A DNA stretch of 64,000 bases from Lenzites betulinus (lineage: Eukaryota > Basidiomycota > Agaricomycetes > Polyporales > Polyporaceae): positions 1,116,001-1,180,000 of the forward strand of contig JABYQU010000003.1 in NCBI GenBank assembly GCA_022264855.1. Direction: 5' to 3'. The position numbers and the translations under genes were made by a program. Positions 47,010 through 57,871 of this stretch are shown piece after piece. The notes beneath the pieces were generated by a model. The model had not been told where the DNA came from. It did no database searches and worked only from the letters and a program-made list of their open reading frames with translations. The stretch's first letter is position 1; the number at the start of each line of letters is the position of its first letter.

Positions 47010-47419
47010 ATGGCAAGCAGACAGGGTGGAAAGCTCAAGCCTCTCAAGGCGGGTCCCGCTCCCACCATCTCATATTTCAATCACTGAGTTCCCTCACAGG
47101 CACCGAAGAAGGACAAGAAGGACCTCGACGAGGAGGACGCTGCCTTCCAGCAGAGGAAGAAGGCGGAGGAGGCCGCTCTGAAGGCTGCGCGCGACAAGGG
47201 TGCGATCGAGTCCTTTCTACCATCTTGTATGTTTGCTGACGGTCTCTCCAGCTGCCAAGGGTAAGATTTCTTTGCGCGATGGTGAGACAGGACTGGAAGT
47301 CATTGACCTCCGCATGTATCTGCAGGTGGTGCCCCTGGCGGAGGTATCAAGAAGTGAGTGTCCCTCCATACACCCGCCACTTCCCCATCTGACTGTTCAT
47401 CAGGTCTGGGAAGAAGTAA
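47010..47419 (+). CDS. TMA7: translation machinery-associated protein TMA7
   Basis: A tiny, highly conserved basic protein that co-purifies with ribosomes. The five exons give about 63 residues: MASRQGGKLKPLK, then APKKDKKDLDEEDAAFQQRK and KAEEAALKAARDK, then AAKG, GGAPGGGIKK and SGKK, stop at 47417-47419. Yeast Tma7 is 64 residues with the same order, so the chain is secure although each exon is far too short to stand out alone. The first intron, 47049-47099, begins GC (AAG|GCGGGT) and ends TCACAG|GCA. The only nearby GT donor, at 47053, would break the conserved LKPLKAPKK frame. The other three introns are ordinary GT-AG. It shares its upstream region with the GH13 gene. Confidence 0.93.
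47049..47099 (+). other. probable GC-AG intron in TMA7
   Basis: 51 bases, donor GCGGGT, branch-like CTGAG at about 47084, acceptor CACAG. It is the only junction I could find that keeps the conserved protein in frame. It is inferred from protein conservation, without transcript data. Confidence 0.7.
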
Positions 47420-47765
47420 ACCTACCCCTTACCCATCTATCTGTTCTGCGTCCTCCGAGCACATGCATGCTGTCACGTCGTGGCTCACTTGTATCACCAC
47501 CACCGTCCGCGCAGCTCGCACTCGAGGCTTCTGTTGTTGTTCACCTCTCATGGGCTGTATGATAGACCGCTCCTCCATGGCAATAGACCTCTCGTCCGAA
47601 ACCATCTCCGAGTGCCCCCCAAACCGATGAGATGAACGCCATGACTTCGTTGCTCTGACAGACTGACACTAACACCTCACATAACCCAAAAAACGACATC
47701 TCCACCTCCAGACCCCTTTCGTCCCTTTCCCCCATCCTTCATCCTCAACCCTGCACCCTCGATGC
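47420..47765. other. convergent 3' gap between TMA7 and a hypothetical gene
   Basis: 346 bases between facing stop codons. Presumed 3' UTRs; no gene pattern. Confidence 0.5.
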
Positions 47766-48209
47766 TCACCGCACATTAATAGCCACAGGCCTCGGCGGCG
47801 GCAACACCGCGCCCACATCAAACGGCACCCGAATCGCGCCCGAGTGGTCCCACGGCCCCCTCACGAACTCCCTGCTCCTCTTCCTCTCCACACTCCCCAT
47901 ACTCCCCGTACTCCCGACGCTCGCGCTCGACCCCGCAGACGTCGGCGAGCTCGGCGCGCTCTCCTGCGCGGTGAAGAGCCCGGCAAGCGCCCCCGGGAGG
48001 CCGAAGTCGGGGATGACGAGCGGCGGGAGCGCGGTGTGCGCCATGCGCGCGCGCGGCACGGGCCCCGCGGTGGGGGAGGTGTTGTAGGAGAGCGCGGGCC
48101 CGTGGAAAGCGGGGCGCGGGAGGGAGGGGAGCGTGTGTTTCGGGTGGCCGCGCGCGGGGAGGGGGCCGGCGTGCAGGCGGAGGGGGGTGGGCGGGGAACG
48201 GCGGGGCAT
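47766..48209 (-). CDS. hypothetical Pro/Ser/Gly-rich protein, 147 residues
   Basis: One uninterrupted frame from MPRRSPPTPLRLHAGPLPAR to a stop at 47766. Its composition is low-complexity: Pro-rich basic N-terminus, a middle stretch FHGPALSYNTSP, then LPPLVIPDFGLPGALAGLF, a Ser/Gly run and a C-terminal FVRGPWDHSGAIRVPFDVGA. The ordered-looking hydrophobic patches between disordered parts argue for a real gene rather than a GC-driven shadow, and no longer coherent gene overlaps it. I do not recognise a family. The frame extends upstream to 48791 without a stop but that part reads as noise, so the ATG at 48209 is preferred. Probably a small, mostly disordered, cytosolic or nuclear protein. Confidence 0.5.
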   Translation of the reverse strand: MPRRSPPTPLRLHAGPLPARGHPKHTLPSLPRPAFHGPALSYNTSPTAGPVPRARMAHTALPPLVIPDFGLPGALAGLFTAQESAPSSPTSAGSSASVGSTGSMGSVERKRSREFVRGPWDHSGAIRVPFDVGAVLPPPRPVAINVR

Positions 48210-49373
48210 GGTGGTCAGATTATATGCTTGAGGGGTTGAGTACTGAGTGGCCAAGTGAGGTGAGAGGTTTGTGTGCGTGGGGGATAGGATGTGGTATGCG
48301 CGAACGAGGGTATTATACGGGCGGACAACGCAGCTGCGCCAGCGCGGGTGATCGTGAGCTTTGGCGGGCATGGTCAAGCGCAGTGGGGAGGGGGACTCAC
48401 AAAGTGCACCAGACACCTGCCTACGGCCAAAGAAAACGCACGGAACCAAAAAGACACGATACAATCGCGCGCAGGCTTCAAAGGACTCGGACCTCGGTAT
48501 GGATATGAATGACCCCGCACGTAAAAGCTCGAGGAGATTCAGAGCAGTCGGGTCAACCGAGCCTGTTCCGCCTGTATAAGAACTAGAAAGACGCTTTAAG
48601 TGTAAGCAAAAAGCAAGAAGAAAGCGAGGACGACGAGCAACGGGCACGCGCGGGGGACAGCGAGCGGTCGAAAGGCAACCTGCAGCGACGACAGCCGAGC
48701 GATGTCGATGCCAGGGGGCGCCGTCGCTGCTGGCGACCGCGACCTCGCATGCGCCCGATGGCGATTCCGAGACGACTCTGATCGCGCGCATGCCAATAGG
48801 CGCGCGCGCGTCGCGAGCCCTCGAGACCCGTGGCGCAGCGCGACATTCAGTTCGCTAGAATGGGGTACTCACCGTGACTGGGGGTTGGGAAGTTGGGAAG
48901 AACGGCAACGAAGTGAGAATGTGGTACGAAGGAGACGATGTGGGGGTTGGGCTGCGACGCGCTCACAGCGACCAGGGCCCAGGGGCCAGGAGCGCTGCGC
49001 TTTCTCTAATCACGAGAGTACGTTCCTAGATTGCCTGCCTGACCAGAATATCCATGGTGGAGCGGGTGCTCGAGCTCACGAGCCGCCATTCTTAGCTATA
49101 CGTATGGAAATCCGACTTGAGCTTGTGAGCTGGAGGAGCGAAAATGTGCCGTAAACACGCCAGAACAGTCAGCGTGTCGCCCATGAGAGGATTCGCATGC
49201 AGAAATGGCAGGCGTGTCGTCCTGCGTATAACTTCAAAGACATGAACATGGTCGGAGAAGGGCCCGGTATGCATAGTCCAGCGTGAGGGTAGAGAAACAT
49301 GCGGGGACACGACAGTACGGGATACAAGTGAAAAAAGAGAACATAGATGTGAACGGCTGCCACCAGCGTGCGA
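48210..49373. other. 1.16 kb gap upstream of the hypothetical gene
   Basis: Between the hypothetical gene start and the UBE2C stop, both on the minus strand. Short frames only; the plus-strand frame at 48702-49154 is Arg-rich and patternless. Nothing recognised. Confidence 0.5.
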
Positions 49374-50320
49374 CTACTCCGCGTCGTCCACGACCGGGCG
49401 GTAATACTTCATAAGCTGAACCTTGAACTCTGTGGGCAGACAGCGCGGAATGAGCGGCCGTGCGCCGGGAATAGAGCAGAGTTTCGGGCACGTACGGGTG
49501 GGAGAGTCCCAGATGGCTGCAGCGTCCGGGTTGAGCGGAGACGCGTTATTCGGCTCTGGCGAAAGTCGCGTTCAATACGCGAATTTGAGAGAGCCTGATC
49601 AAGGGCACCCACCTCCTAGTAGTGATTGCAAAGACAGCAGGATCGTCTGCACGCTGTACACGGCAGACCACTTGTCCTACAACACAAGCAGCGCGTCACC
49701 GACTGACATCGCGTGGCGTGCGACGCAGTGCTCACCTGCAAGATGTCAAGGCAGATCCCGCCCCCGACCAAATCGACGTTCGGGTGGAAGCACGGCGAGT
49801 CGAACTTGATCGTCGGCGCGGACATGGGGTACGTTGGTGGGAACGTGATGGAGATCTTGAACTTCAGGCCGGAGTAGATCTGTCGCGTGTCCGTCGTGTC
49901 AGCTGGGGCCGTGGCATGAGCAGACAGATGTGACTGACAGTGCCGGCGGGACCCTCGATGGTCCCGACCCAGTCGAAAAGGTTAGAGTCTGACTTCGGGA
50001 ACGCAGACTACACGACGCGTCAGAACTGTAGTTTATGAACACCTACATGCAAACTCACAATGCCAGGGGAAGCGGACATCTACGAATCGAGACATTGAGC
50101 GTTTTACCCCGCAGAATGAATGGGTGGCTCTCACCATAAGTGTCATCAACTCATTACTCAAGCTACACCGATCAGCTCAACACGATATCCCAGGGACAGG
50201 CTCGCCCTACACCACGCACCGTTTCGTGACACTCCCAGAGGACTCCGCTCCCGCGCCTCCCGCCTTGGGCTTCGTGGACGCACCAGTACGCGGAGCGAGC
50301 GACGACATGATCTGATCCAT
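49374..50320 (-). CDS. UBE2C: ubiquitin-conjugating enzyme E2, UBE2C/UbcH10 type
   Basis: E2 that works with the anaphase-promoting complex to mark mitotic regulators. Exons read [20 protein letters not shown] with a disordered lead, then [117 protein letters not shown] and [18 protein letters not shown], about 180 residues. The HPN motif and catalytic Cys (GGGICLDIL, about residue 116) are present. The KRLQxELMTLMMS-type N-terminus, GISAFP and SLLGEPN-x-SPLN are shared with human UBE2C and separate it from other E2s. The Asn of GNICLDIL is replaced by Gly, and the loop before it is slightly longer (DLVGGG). Seven or more exons; no defect seen. Confidence 0.94.
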
Positions 50321-50738
50321 TGAGCGTAGTGAAGGTAAAAACGCGAGAATTCACAGCAGGGGAGGAGGAGGGGCCCGGAACGCGTTGGTGGTCGTGAGGA
50401 GTTGAGTTGAGTGCAGCCGGCCGCGCGCTACGCGTTTTTGAACGCGTCTCGAACATCGGTCACGTGTACCGCAGATCATTAAGGTGGGCGCTTCGCGGAG
50501 GTAATTGTCCGCCGAGTTCGCGTTCGGGCTCGTCGATCCTCCGAAGACCGTAGCCACTCCCAAGTTTGTACGTGATTTGTGTGTATGCTGATATCTCATG
50601 CGCAGACACGGATACGAGGTTATAAGCGGCCTTCTTACCATACGAAGTGACGCATAGCATATTCCAAAAAGCATCAGTACAGAGCAAGGTATGTATAGTA
50701 TCGATCCGACCGTCCGTCTCGGTATGTAGTCCGATGAG
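50321..50738. other. gap between GHKL-ATPase gene end and UBE2C start
   Basis: 418 bases, both flanking genes on the minus strand. Holds the UBE2C promoter and the 3' UTR of the large gene. No coding pattern. Confidence 0.5.
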
Positions 50739-53700
50739 CTACTTGCCCGCAATAAGCGTCATGAACGCAGGCAGATACTGCTCGCAGATCGACGAGAAAT
50801 AGAACTCGTGCTCAGAGTTGTGTGCCTGGACGAGGTTGTGCGCGATCTCGTGCGCGAGCGTGAAGTACCTGGGGGGATCATATCGGAGCGTCAGAATGGC
50901 AGCATGCATAAGAATAGTGCGCAAGTACTGACCAGGAGATGAAGGCGTTGGTGAGCTGCCCCCGGCTCACTTCGGCATCATCTACACGAGAGAGATGAGT
51001 ATACGGAAGATGTTGAGATACGGAGAGGGACTTACGCCACTGTTCGAAGAACCGCAAGTTGAGGAACAGGCTCGCATTGCGATTAAACGCAATGGTGTCG
51101 CCCGCGCGGTCGTAGAAGATGTGCAGACTGGAGGGTGTTAGGGTATAGATGCCCTGCAGCGGTCGGATGGTATAGAGGAAGCGGGCGAGGGTCTCGCTCT
51201 TGTTTCGCATCAGCGACTTGCCGTCCGGAACGTCTAAGTGACGATGTTCAGCAAATGCGAAGACAGAATGTTACCAGATTATGCTCACCTTTCGCCACAA
51301 AGATCTTGGTGCCGTCCATATCACCTTAAGCAGAGATAAGTGTCAAATACTAGCGAAGCAGCGTGCCAACGTACCAACGAGCGTCATGTCAGTAGGATGT
51401 CCAGATATATCGCAATAACCCTCATTGAGCGATTCCTTGACCATCTGCATTTGACGCTTATTCTTGAGCACTTCGCCTCGTTCCTCCTTACATGCCCTGA
51501 TGGCCAAGTCGATGTTTGAGGCTAACGTAACAGATAAGCTTCTGTCTGACGATCCCCAGAGCGTGCTCGAGTACTCACTGATACTGCTGCGCGGCGTGGC
51601 ATGCGGCTGGGGCGGAAGCGGCTGACTAGGACGAGGTGGCAACAACGGCAGCTCGCTCTCCAAACCCTCCTCTTTCGGTGGCGGTAGAGGAGCACCACTC
51701 CCAGAAGCCGCGCCCTCTTTCTGTAGTCTCCGCTTCACCGCATCGAGCGACTGGCGGACCATGCTCATAGGGCGCGATCCGGGCTGCTTCGCATGCTCCT
51801 CATTGAGGCTGCCAGCGAGCGTCGACGTATCCTTCTCGTTGATGCTGAAGGGCGGCGAGCCTGGACGTGCGGCATCCGGCTTCGGCCGGGAAGACACGAG
51901 CGTGTCGGAGGAGGGGGTTAGGAGGGCAGTCGCTTGCCTGGCCTGCGCGGCCTCCTCGGCGGCGAGCCTGTCAGCCTTCTGTTGCCGCAATATACGGTCC
52001 ACTGCAATGGGTTTAGCCCAGCCCACCTCGGGGATGGCGACAATGCATACCGTTGTAGCCTCGCCTGCGCAAGGCGCGCAGATCGGTCGATAGGATGGTC
52101 ATGAAGAGCAACGCGTCATTGACTTTGGGCGCATCGAATAGTAGACGGCACATCGACGTCGATACCCTGTTATGCACACTCATTTTCAGCACCAGTATCC
52201 ATGGAGAACAGAGAAAAGTTACGCACTCGTACATGTCGACCGCGTCGTGCCCAGCCAACCACAGCTCGATCGGTCCACGTCCAAGCCTCCTCGCAACGGC
52301 AGACGCATCCTGGCTCTTCGAGGCGCGCTTCTCGCCAAATTGCAGCGTCTTCGTAACGGTCAGCTTGCCAAACGTCTTGACGACGAAGTTCTTCTCTTCG
52401 CTCAGCCACGAGTGCGACACCCGCGTCTTCGTGTGCGTGTGCTCGTGCAGAAACAGCGGCAGGCGCTCCAAGATCAGTGCCCGGACATCCGCTGCTTTGC
52501 GGGAACCGACGACTTCGTTCCGGATCTGGTAGTCCTCTTTGACGAGGCCGCTCAGTCGTCGACAGCCCAGCTCCAAGTAGAACGCTACACCTCAGTGTCA
52601 GTATTACGCGCGAAGCGCATGGTAAACTCCGCCACTCTACCTTCGAGCAGATCCTCCTGGGGAGCAGTGAAGACCGCATCGCCAAACAGCTGGTATGCGT
52701 TCGTGTCGTCTGCAATGACGACCTTGTCGGGGGTCAGTAGGTCATCCTGGTACTCCCAGTCTTCCTCTTCCATCTCCCCGGAGAGCTCGACACTTGTCTT
52801 CTTGCCGCTCGAAGCCTTCTCCTTGCGCACACGCCGCGATCCCAGGAGACATGCCGAGCGCTTCAGCCTGGCCAAACTCCCTGACGAGATGAGCCTCACG
52901 TTCACAGCGATGTTGCGCAACTCCGTGAGGTAACTAGATTATCAAAGGTCAGCCCTGACGCCTTTCGAGGGAAGCAGCGTGCTCACTTCTCGCGGCCTTC
53001 AGCGAGGTCGTAGAATTTCCGAGGGTTTTCGAGCAAGATCTTCGTCACCTCTTCTACAGACGGCTCATGCTTGACGCCGCACGCGCTGAGGAAGGCGTTC
53101 GCCGTCGTGCCAAAGTCGACAAAGGTGAACAGCTTGGAGTGGAACTGTGCTTGCGAGTCGCCCTTGAAGTAGCACTGCGTGGGCGGCAGGTGACGGATCT
53201 TTCCATTTGGAGCTTTGAGGGGTACGAAGGCCATCTGCGATAGCGTCCTCAGCTCAGTGGAGAAGAATGCTACAGAATAACGTCAGGGTTGTGGCAAAAG
53301 CCTATACACTGGTGACTGGAGAACGAACCTGTGACCCGGCTCGCGAGGATGGTAAACCATTGCTTCGCGATCTCTTCCGTAGGTGGCGGAGTGGTTCTGA
53401 GGAGGTTGACCAGCTGGGCACCTGGGGGGTGCTCTTGGATCTTCAGATGCATGAGTGCTTCCCCTTTCAGCGACGGGTCGATTACGACAAAGCCTAATGT
53501 GGCCCATTCGGTCGCAGAGAAGACCTGGGTATCATTCATGAGCTGCCTGCAGAACTTGAGGGTCCACGATAGGCTTACCTCGTGCGGTTTGGCCAAGCAG
53601 GGCTTCCCATCCTTGAGGGCAGGAATGTACGAAACGTTAGAGAAGTCATTAGGGTCGTAATTGGGATAGCGAGTAGTATAGTTGTCGAGCAAGTACTTCA

Positions 53701-56700
53701 ACGCTGCAGAGCGGACCTTCGTGTCTTGGCTGGCTGCAAGACCGATGAGGTCGGGTAAAGGAGGGAAGCGACGCAAGCCCAGCTTGAACAAGAATTTCGC
53801 TATCAAGTGTGTCAGGAAGCCGTAGACTCAAGAAAGGGTTACAATCACACCTTCTTCCGACCCACTTCGCCACTTGGGATGTGTTCCCCAATCGATTACC
53901 GGAAGCTTAAGCTCTCTGAAGACATCCAAGGGCTCGTACAGCTCGCCTGCACGGCTGCGCGGTAGCTTCCCATTCTCCGGCAGTTTCTCGTCCGCATAAC
54001 GCTCACGTAAGAATGCCGAGGTCATCTGTAGCCGTTCGAGCTCGACGTCCGTCAAGGTGGTCTGCACCGCAACGAGATACTTGATTAGTTCCGCGATCGT
54101 CCAGTCTCCTGTCTTGATCATCCTGTGGCCCCGTCAGTGGCAATTCGCTGCTTACTGAACTATGAGCACCTACCGGTCGAAAACGATTTGTAGGTCGACG
54201 TGCTTTCGCACACCAACCCCCTCCAGGAACCTTTCCAGCGGACCCTTCACGGTCGCCCCAGATGGGAGCGTAATCACCGGCAGGTCGTTGAAGATGTGCG
54301 CGCTCTGGAAGTACGCCTCCGCGGGCTTCTTCATGCCCGCTGATGTTGGCACACACGCATGCGCCCTCAGGACCGCCGCAACCTCGACGCGCTGTGGTTG
54401 TGGGAGGGACGGCCACGCGCGAGCGACGACCTGCAGGACGCGCTCGGCCCAAGGCGGACACTTTTCGATGTCATGCTCAATGTCGTGGGGCGTCGGGGGG
54501 CTCGCCACGTGTCGCAGCCACTCGAGGATCGAGAGCTCGCGCCAGCCGAAGCCGCGCTCGAGCGCCCACCCGTCGAACTCCCGCGAGATCGCGATGGGGA
54601 GGACGTGCGGGGGAAGCGGTCCGTCGGTGGGAATGAGCGCGCCTGTGCTGCCGGACTTGCGGCTGAGGAAACTCTCGACGACGGAGAGGGGGATGATCTG
54701 CCCAGCGGTGTCGCCTTTCCCCTCGACCGAGAGGACGGCATTGTTCAAGAGCTGTGTCCGCACGTACTCTAGGTCCGTGGTGAAGTCCTGGGTGTGCATG
54801 TTGATCCACCACTTGAAGCATTCGATCATCTCCCGCTCAGAGAGCGGGCGGTCACGCAGCTCCTGTAGCACGTCGACGAATGTGATGTCCTTGACCATGC
54901 CTCGCGCCCGCAGCGTATCTACCATCTGCTTGGCATCTTGTAAGACGTCGCCGGGAACTACGGGGAGGTCTTTCACGAATCCTGAGAAGACCGGATCTGG
55001 GTAGCGCACGTCGGCAGCATCGCGCACGCCGGTGGTGGAGATGATGGGGAATCCCTTTTGTCCCGTGATCATCGAGAGACGGGAGACTTGAGTGCAGGTG
55101 AAGAAAGCCTCCTCAAGCGCAGCAGAGACAACGCTGGAGGGAGTAGAAGGATGGAAAGTGAAGAACTTCAGTGCGTGGATAGCACGGCCCCTTAGGGATG
55201 CTTGCAGTGCTGGGTCGATCCCGGTTCCTGGACTCGTTGCTGCCGAGGCGGCGGCCCAGAGCTGTTGGATGTGGTCCAGTTCGATTTCATATGCAGAACG
55301 TGCCAAGAATCCGCCGATGTAGAGCAGCTCCTTGTTCCACACTAAAAGACTGTTAAGCTATGTATAGTGTTCAAAAAAAGGTAGGGCCTACCAGCAACGT
55401 TCCGATCACTGGCAAACAGGATTTGTTAGGGCTCTCAGTCATGCAAGGAGACGCGACTTACACTAGATCGATGGACTCGCGTTCGACGGTTGGAATGAAA
55501 CGCGCCGACATATGGCCCCCAATACCTGTTGTCTGGCCTGTCGAGTGCCCCTTGAATGCCATATTAGCATATGGTGTAAACTATCATAGTATGAACATAC
55601 GATGAAAACTTTCGCCTGGCCCATACTGCAAAGGGGAGGATATCCAGAATGAGTGTACGCAGCATAGTAGATTAGACGTACCCGTCGATGTCGGCACGCA
55701 GTCCCTGGAAGACACTGCCGGTCGTCCGGCCCTGCTTCTCATCCTCGCTCTTGCTAGCATCATATTCAGCCTTGCCGGTCTGTAAAAAAGTTCAGCAATC
55801 GCTCTGTTCCAGAAATGTATCGGCGCATACGTAAATGAGCTCGTACTTCATCCGCGTAGGCGGGTTCTTCTTCGTAGACCGGTTCAGCTCTGTGATCATC
55901 TTCCTATCGAGCTTCACCATGATGTCCGCGGCGAATATGGACAGCATGACATTGGACTCCACGATTGTCAAGGGGTCGACCTTCGGCACAGGCGGCGGTG
56001 TGGGAGTAGGTGTGACTGCGCGCTGAGTATTTCCAGTCCCCCCAAAGGTCGAGAACAGCGACGAGAAAAATCCGCCTCCGCCTCCTGCGGCCGGCTTGGG
56101 CGTTTCCTTCTTTGGCTGGGGTTTCTCGGTACCTGCCATGTACACCCACTGCATGACCTCGGCTTTGATCGAGAGCGCTGAAGATCCCAGTAATCAGCCA
56201 TTATAACACAGGGTCTGCGAGGTCCGAGAGGCGCACGTGTAGTCTGGATGGAGTTCACTTGCATGGTGTTCAGTGGACTTGACGGCTTCAGGCCCTTGGG
56301 GATGCCCACGATCTTCGGTGCACCCGGAGCTTTCGTGAGGCGCGACAGTCGTTTGCCGTCCAAAAACACGCTGACGTCAAGAAGATGCCTCATAAAGGTG
56401 ATAGAAGATGCAAGGAAACGCGTGAAATCGAAGGGGGGAGGGATAGGTGCCGGTTCCCTGAGGCCCATTTCGAACGACGTCCATGGGTCCTCAACTGGGC
56501 TAGGAAGCTTCCCCCGACGAGCGAAAAGCTACGCGGGATCAGTACAGTTTGCTCCTGGGGCTGCTGTGCGATGTCACCAACCTGATCCTTCTTGTCTTTC
56601 CAATAGAAGCCCATCCATTGTCCTATACCCCCAGGTTTGAGCGTGTGCACTATGCTTTACAGATACGATATAGCTTACCTCCGGAGGTAACGAAGGGCTC

Positions 56701-57392
56701 CTCAGTCACCGAAAAGAGACTGTAGAAGCCTGTAGTACGTAATTGAGTATCTGCGTATGTCAGCGAGTATAGGATGTCTACTTGCCTACGCCAAACGCGC
56801 CGATCTTCTCCTCGTCTGGATTGCCTTCCGCTATAGACACGGGTTACTATGTGATTTCTTACAAGCAATGCGGTGGGGTTCATACCAATCTTCTTCAGCC
56901 GACTCCAGTCTTCGTCCCTGAAGACCATACCGTTATTCTTGAAGGTCCATTGATGCACCTATAAGTGGTCAGACCAGTATCCTCTGCGCATGGACGAGGT
57001 GAGCTCACGACCGCGGTCTTCAGGTCAGGTAGCGCCGTGTCCTCCGAAACAGGCGGAGCCTCATCCCCCTCCTCCACCTTCCTGTTCTTCCGTTCTATAT
57101 ATTCCTTGGTCTCGAAGTGGATTTCCACGGCGTTCGCGCTCGCATCATCCGAGTTTTGCAGCAGCTCGCGGAACACTGGGATCGTTGAGAAGACAAACGC
57201 GTAGGGCAACGCTTCACGTACCTGTAAACTCTCCCGAGTATCTCGCGAGCACCTTGTCAATCAGGGCACGCTGGTTCACTTCCACCGATTCGTCATGGCC
57301 CGACTCCCACTAAGCGGAATGACCTACGTTAGTTCCATGCTCGCAAGAAACACATCACACAAACTTACGAGTGCATCCCGTGCATGAGCCAT
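50739..57392 (-). CDS. large GHKL-ATPase (sacsin-like, DUF3684-type) protein with C-terminal zincin motif
   Basis: A protein of about 1,700 residues in many exons. It starts MAHARDAL at 57392. The N-terminal Bergerat (Hsp90/sacsin-like) ATPase fold has FRELLQNSDDASANAVEIHF (ATP/Mg N-box), then KIGAFGVGFYSLFSVTEEPF (glycine-rich lid) and GQWMGFYWKDKKDQ. The long middle (about 56.4-52.1 kb) matches the architecture of fungal DUF3684 proteins, with repeated ordered blocks such as HIQQLWAAASAATSPG and IECFKWWINMHTQDF. A Pro/Ser-rich disordered linker follows (about 51.95-51.57 kb). The final domain has DTIAFNRNASLFLNLRFFEQ, then YFTLAHEIAHNLVQAHNSEH and EFYFSSICEQYL, an HExxH-x5-H zinc-site pattern at 50820-50852. 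Chaperone or remodelling ATPase plus protease is an inference. Function of the family is not known to me. Confidence 0.82.
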
Positions 57393-57871
57393 GGTATATG
57401 TCGGTCGTTGCAGTACAGGCAATTATTCGTAAGCCGCGTTGTGTGGTGAATGCGTTGGGCCGGGTATCGAGTCGTATGCGGTTCGTAGCGAGTCACCCAG
57501 GCTATTAGGTCACCAGAAGTTAAGCTTCGCCACCCGTTCGAACACGCCGATGCGAGGAGGAGAAAGAGTTTAAAGGAGGAGTGCGCGAGGCACTGCGGGT
57601 GGACGGAGGACAGTCAGAGCGCAGTAGTAGCGACTCCGACTCCGAGCGTCCGAGAAAGACGGAGCGTAGTGATACGCGCGCGTCGCGTCGCGCAGCGCGC
57701 ACATGGGCGCCTCCATCCTCTGCTCTCCCTCCCGACTCACTTGAGGACCTCCTTCCCTCCGCGCACCTCAGCTACTCACACATTGTCGGCACTTTGCTCA
57801 CACTGCTGCGCGCGTTGACAGCGCGATTGCGCATCCCGCTCTGCCGGTATATATCGCTACGAGCGCACCAT
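57393..57871. promoter_or_regulatory. divergent promoter region, GHKL-ATPase and QTRT2 genes
   Basis: 479 bases between outward-facing starts. TATATAT at 57848-57854 lies only 18-24 bases ahead of the QTRT2 ATG, too close to be its usual TATA box. No gene pattern. Confidence 0.5.

Noticed and set aside
48702..49154. 150-codon plus-strand frame
   Set aside because: Composition reflects GC content; no conserved pattern.
57848..57854. TATATAT as the QTRT2 TATA box
   Set aside because: Only 18-24 bases from the ATG; transcription would start after it.
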